Of a stretch of 64,000 nt of DNA, positions 61,745 to 64,000 are shown one piece after another. The translations under genes were made by a program, and so were the position numbers. Under the pieces are notes generated by a model, which saw nothing but the letters and a program-made list of their open reading frames with translations, was not told where the DNA came from and searched no databases. The stretch is from Actinomycetes bacterium. Lineage in GTDB: Bacteria > Actinomycetota > Acidimicrobiia > Acidimicrobiales > Ilumatobacteraceae. Location of the stretch: the NCBI GenBank assembly GCA_029782355.1, contig JAKOUY010000031.1, positions 186,001-250,000 of the forward strand. Reading direction: 5' to 3'. Within the stretch, counting starts at the first letter, position 1; every line of letters begins with the position of its first letter.

Positions 61745-62200
61745 ATGCTCGCCGTTGGAGACCAGGCCCCCGACTTCACCCTCACCGACCAGCACGGCCG
61801 CACCGTGCGACTCACCGACCTTCGGGGTCGTCATGTGCTGGTGTACTTCTACCCGAAGGCCGACACGCCGGGTTGCACGACCCAGGCCTGCGCGTTGCGT
61901 GACATCGCCGGGCAGATCGGCGACACGGTCGTGATCGGCATCAGCCCTGACCAGCCGGGCAAGCTCGCCAAGTTCGACGGCAAGTACGGGCTCGGGTTCA
62001 CCCTGCTCTCCGACCCCGAGCACGCCACCGCCGAGGCCTACGACGTCTGGCGGGAGAAGATGAACTACGGCAAGACGTACATGGGTGTCCTGCGCTCGGC
62101 GTTCCTGGTGGACCCGGCCGGCTGGTTGCGCCAGGTGTGGTACCAGATCAGCCCGAAGGACACGCCCACCAAGCTGCTCGGCGCCCTGGCGGCCGGGTGA
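61745..62200 (+). CDS. bcp: Thioredoxin-dependent peroxiredoxin, Bcp/PrxQ type
   Basis: The 151-residue enzyme reduces hydroperoxides. The peroxidatic Cys44 and resolving Cys49 are in TPGCTTQAC, the PrxQ arrangement, and YFYPKAD precedes them. RSAFLVDPAGWLRQVWY near 118 is the family's C-terminal block. A TAGCGT box lies seven bases before ATG 61745, suggesting a short or absent leader. The stop overlaps the next gene (TGATG). Confidence 0.94.
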   Translation: MLAVGDQAPDFTLTDQHGRTVRLTDLRGRHVLVYFYPKADTPGCTTQACALRDIAGQIGDTVVIGISPDQPGKLAKFDGKYGLGFTLLSDPEHATAEAYDVWREKMNYGKTYMGVLRSAFLVDPAGWLRQVWYQISPKDTPTKLLGALAAG

Positions 62201-62898
62201 TGGGGCGCGACGTCGAGTACACCGTCGACGGCCAGCGCTACGTCGGCTACCTGGCCGAGCCGGCCGGCACGGGCGCCCGGCCCGGTGTGCTGATCTGTCA
62301 CGAGGGTCCGGGGTTGACCGACCACCCCCGCCGGCGGGCCGACCGCCTGGCCGAGGAGTTCGGCTACGTGGCCTTCGCCCTCGACTACTGGGGCGATGGC
62401 CAGCCGCTGCCGGCCGACCAGGTGGGCGCCCGGCTGGGCGCCTTCATCACCGACCCGTCGCTGGCCCGACCGCGGGCGCTCGCCGGGCTCGACCAGCTGC
62501 TGGCCAGTGACCGGGTCGACCCGCAGCGGGTGGCGGCCATGGGCTACTGCTTCGGTGGTTCGATGGCCATCGACCTGGCCCGCGGCGGCGCGCCGATCGT
62601 CGCCGCGATCGGGTTCCACAGCGGCTTGGCGCACCCGCACGCGGCCGACGGGCGCCTGACGGCCAAGCTGCTCGTGATGATCGGCGTGCTCGACCCGATC
62701 ATCCCGCCCGCCCAGCGTGCCGCCTTCGAGGCGGAGATGAACGCGGCAGGAATCGACTGGCAGATGGTCCTCTACAGCGGGGCGGCGCACAGCTTCACCA
62801 ACCGCAACGCCGACCGCGACGGATACCGCTTCCACGAGCCGAGCGACCGCCGCTCGTGGCGGGCGATGGCTGACTTCCTCGCCGAGGTGTTCGCCTAG
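62200..62898 (+). CDS. Dienelactone hydrolase family protein
   Basis: The 232-residue alpha/beta hydrolase has the DLH nucleophile Cys117 in MGYCFGGSMA, the acid in VLDPIIP near 167 and His in SGAAHSFTN near 198. LICHEGPGLTDH near 31 forms the oxyanion side. Members open dienelactones or cleave other small esters. ATG 62200 overlaps the bcp stop by one base. The next gene follows 11 bases later, so bcp, this gene and the esterase form one unit. Confidence 0.9.
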   Translation: MGRDVEYTVDGQRYVGYLAEPAGTGARPGVLICHEGPGLTDHPRRRADRLAEEFGYVAFALDYWGDGQPLPADQVGARLGAFITDPSLARPRALAGLDQLLASDRVDPQRVAAMGYCFGGSMAIDLARGGAPIVAAIGFHSGLAHPHAADGRLTAKLLVMIGVLDPIIPPAQRAAFEAEMNAAGIDWQMVLYSGAAHSFTNRNADRDGYRFHEPSDRRSWRAMADFLAEVFA

Positions 62899-62909
62899 TC
62901 TCGCCGGCC

Positions 62910-63827
62910 ATGACACTCGATCTGTCGGCGTCCCGGGTCCTGCAACTGCTCGAATCCCTCGGCGGACCGAAGCTCTACGAGATGACCCCCACCGAGGCCC
63001 GCCAGGCCTTCGCCCAGATGGCCGCCCTCGGCGGCGATGGTGCCGCGGTCGCCGGCGTGGCTCAGCGGGAGGTCGGCGGCGTCCCGGCATTGGTGGTCAC
63101 CCCGAACGGCGCTGGGCCCTTCCCGGTGCTGGTGTGGATCCACGGCGGCGGATGGGTGATCGGCAGCGCCAGCGAGTCGCTGGCCACGGCCCAGAACCTG
63201 GCGTCGAAGGCCGGTTGCGTGGTGGTCTCGCTGGACTACGGGCTGGCGCCGGAGCGCAAGGCCCCGGGGCCGATCGACGACTGCGCCGCCGCCGTCGGCT
63301 GGGTGCTCGACCACGCTGCCGAGCTGAGCGGCGATCCGCATCGCGTGGCGGTGGGTGGGGACTCGGCGGGCGGGCACCTCTCGGCGATGATGTCGCAGCG
63401 CTTCGGGCCTCGCCTGGTCGGCGCGCTGCTGGTCTATCCGGCCACCGACGGGACGTTGTCGCACCCGTCGATCGAGGAGAACGCCGACGGCTACCTGCTG
63501 ACCAAGGTCGACATGGAGTGGTTCGGCGGGCACTTCCTCGACGGCACCGGCCTGGCCCACGACGATCCCCGGGTGTCGCCGATCCACGCCGCCGACGACG
63601 TGCTCGCAGCCAGCCCGCCGACGCTGGTGATCACGGCCGGGTACGACCCGCTGCGCGACGAGGGCGAGGCGTACGCCGAGCGGCTTCGCTCCGTGGGCGT
63701 CGAGACCACCACCCACCGATTCCCCGGGCAGATCCATGGGTTCTTCAGCATGCCGGCGATGGTCCCCGAGGCGGTCGAGGCCGAGGACCTCGCCGCCGAG
63801 TTCCTCCGCGGCCGCTTCGGGCTCTAG
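62910..63827 (+). CDS. HSL-type alpha/beta hydrolase (esterase), second copy
   Basis: The 305-residue esterase has HGGGW at residues 78-82, the nucleophile in VGGDSAGGH near 152, acid in GYDPLRDEGEAYAER near 248 and His in GQIHGFFSM near 279. The segments DDPRVSPIHAADD and LDYGLAPERKAPGP parallel those of the paralogue at 60774-61685. It is the third gene of the bcp unit. Duplicated HSL esterases in one locus suggest a role in ester or lactone breakdown, but no substrate is evident. Confidence 0.9.
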   Translation: MTLDLSASRVLQLLESLGGPKLYEMTPTEARQAFAQMAALGGDGAAVAGVAQREVGGVPALVVTPNGAGPFPVLVWIHGGGWVIGSASESLATAQNLASKAGCVVVSLDYGLAPERKAPGPIDDCAAAVGWVLDHAAELSGDPHRVAVGGDSAGGHLSAMMSQRFGPRLVGALLVYPATDGTLSHPSIEENADGYLLTKVDMEWFGGHFLDGTGLAHDDPRVSPIHAADDVLAASPPTLVITAGYDPLRDEGEAYAERLRSVGVETTTHRFPGQIHGFFSMPAMVPEAVEAEDLAAEFLRGRFGL

Positions 63828-63845
63828 CGCGCCGAGACGGCGCGC

Positions 63846-64000
63846 TCAGCCCTTGCAGTCGACGAAGGCCCACACCGCCTTGCCGCCGTGGATGTTCAAC
63901 CAGGTCTGGGCGGTGAACACGTACGGGCGCCCGTCGTCGCCTTCCACGTCGAGGGCGGCCGGGCCCGGGTCGATGCACCGCCCGTCCACCAAGCGCACGG
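63846..64000 (-). CDS. C-terminal fragment of an unidentified protein
   Basis: The frame is open from the right edge and ends with TGA at 63848-63846. The visible 51 codons read in part RCIDPGPAALDVEGDDGRPY and FTAQTWLNIHGGKAVWAFVD, ending CKG. Two Cys, near the start and three residues from the end, could form a disulfide in an exported domain. Codon use is normal for the window. The family cannot be named from this fragment. Confidence 0.6.
   Translation of the reverse strand, partial: VRLVDGRCIDPGPAALDVEGDDGRPYVFTAQTWLNIHGGKAVWAFVDCKG

Overview
The window is about 70% GC and densely packed with genes. It looks like an actinobacterial chromosome, probably class Acidimicrobiia, although the class is an inference. 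The supporting marks are a WhiB1-type regulator next to a PdtaS-type histidine kinase, a paired ArsA-like ATPase locus, a DUF3107 protein, the phosphatase / DUF3090 / SCO1664 gene set, a mycothiol-type maleylpyruvate isomerase fold protein, and many start codons that sit 5-8 bases after a TANNNT box with no Shine-Dalgarno sequence (leaderless mRNAs). I saw no tRNA, rRNA, insertion sequence, phage gene or CRISPR array.

Layout. 1-4 kb: B12 metabolism, with cobU and cobO on the minus strand divergent from a cobalamin-riboswitch-controlled BtuFCD-type importer. 4-9 kb: gnd-zwf (oxidative pentose phosphate pathway), a mycothiol-dependent-type isomerase and a CopC-CopD fusion. 9-12.7 kb: a small operon of a WXG100-like protein, a 569-residue unknown and a patatin-like lipase, divergent from a membrane protein and wHTH regulator pair, with a perfect 19-bp palindrome between them. 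12.7-18.7 kb: a Gfo/Idh/MocA oxidoreductase, a TPP-riboswitch operon (thiamine pyrophosphokinase plus thiamine ABC importer) and a CDF metal exporter. 18.7-24.5 kb: nfuA, then the amtB-glnB-glnD nitrogen-control operon ending in a Cys/Met PLP enzyme. 24.5-29.2 kb: SDR, epimerase, pirin, Mrp and a SufR-type regulator.

29.2-34.4 kb: a repeat-rich intergenic region (16-bp tandem repeat, 50-bp-period array ending in a 26-bp inverted repeat, and a G-quadruplex motif), followed by DUF3107, two ArsA-like ATPases, PdtaS and WhiB1. 35.1-52.1 kb: the most interesting part, a catabolic regulon of about 15 genes controlled by a LacI-family repressor. Two near-palindromic LacI-type operators lie in its promoters. 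It combines an RbsABC-like importer (with an ATPase-permease fusion), three medium-chain dehydrogenases, two further NAD(P)-dependent dehydrogenases, an M24 hydrolase fold with an altered metal site, a luciferase-like monooxygenase, a VOC protein, an EboE-type TIM barrel and a TPP-dependent E1 alpha/beta pair without E2 or E3. I do not know its substrate.

52-64 kb: a lipid kinase, etfBA behind a palindromic operator, a class V aminotransferase, the phosphatase-DUF3090-SCO1664 operon with an extra unknown gene, a family 5 uracil-DNA glycosylase, a second repeat and G-quadruplex intergenic region that shares a 15-mer with the first, two related HSL-type esterases, Bcp peroxiredoxin and a dienelactone hydrolase.
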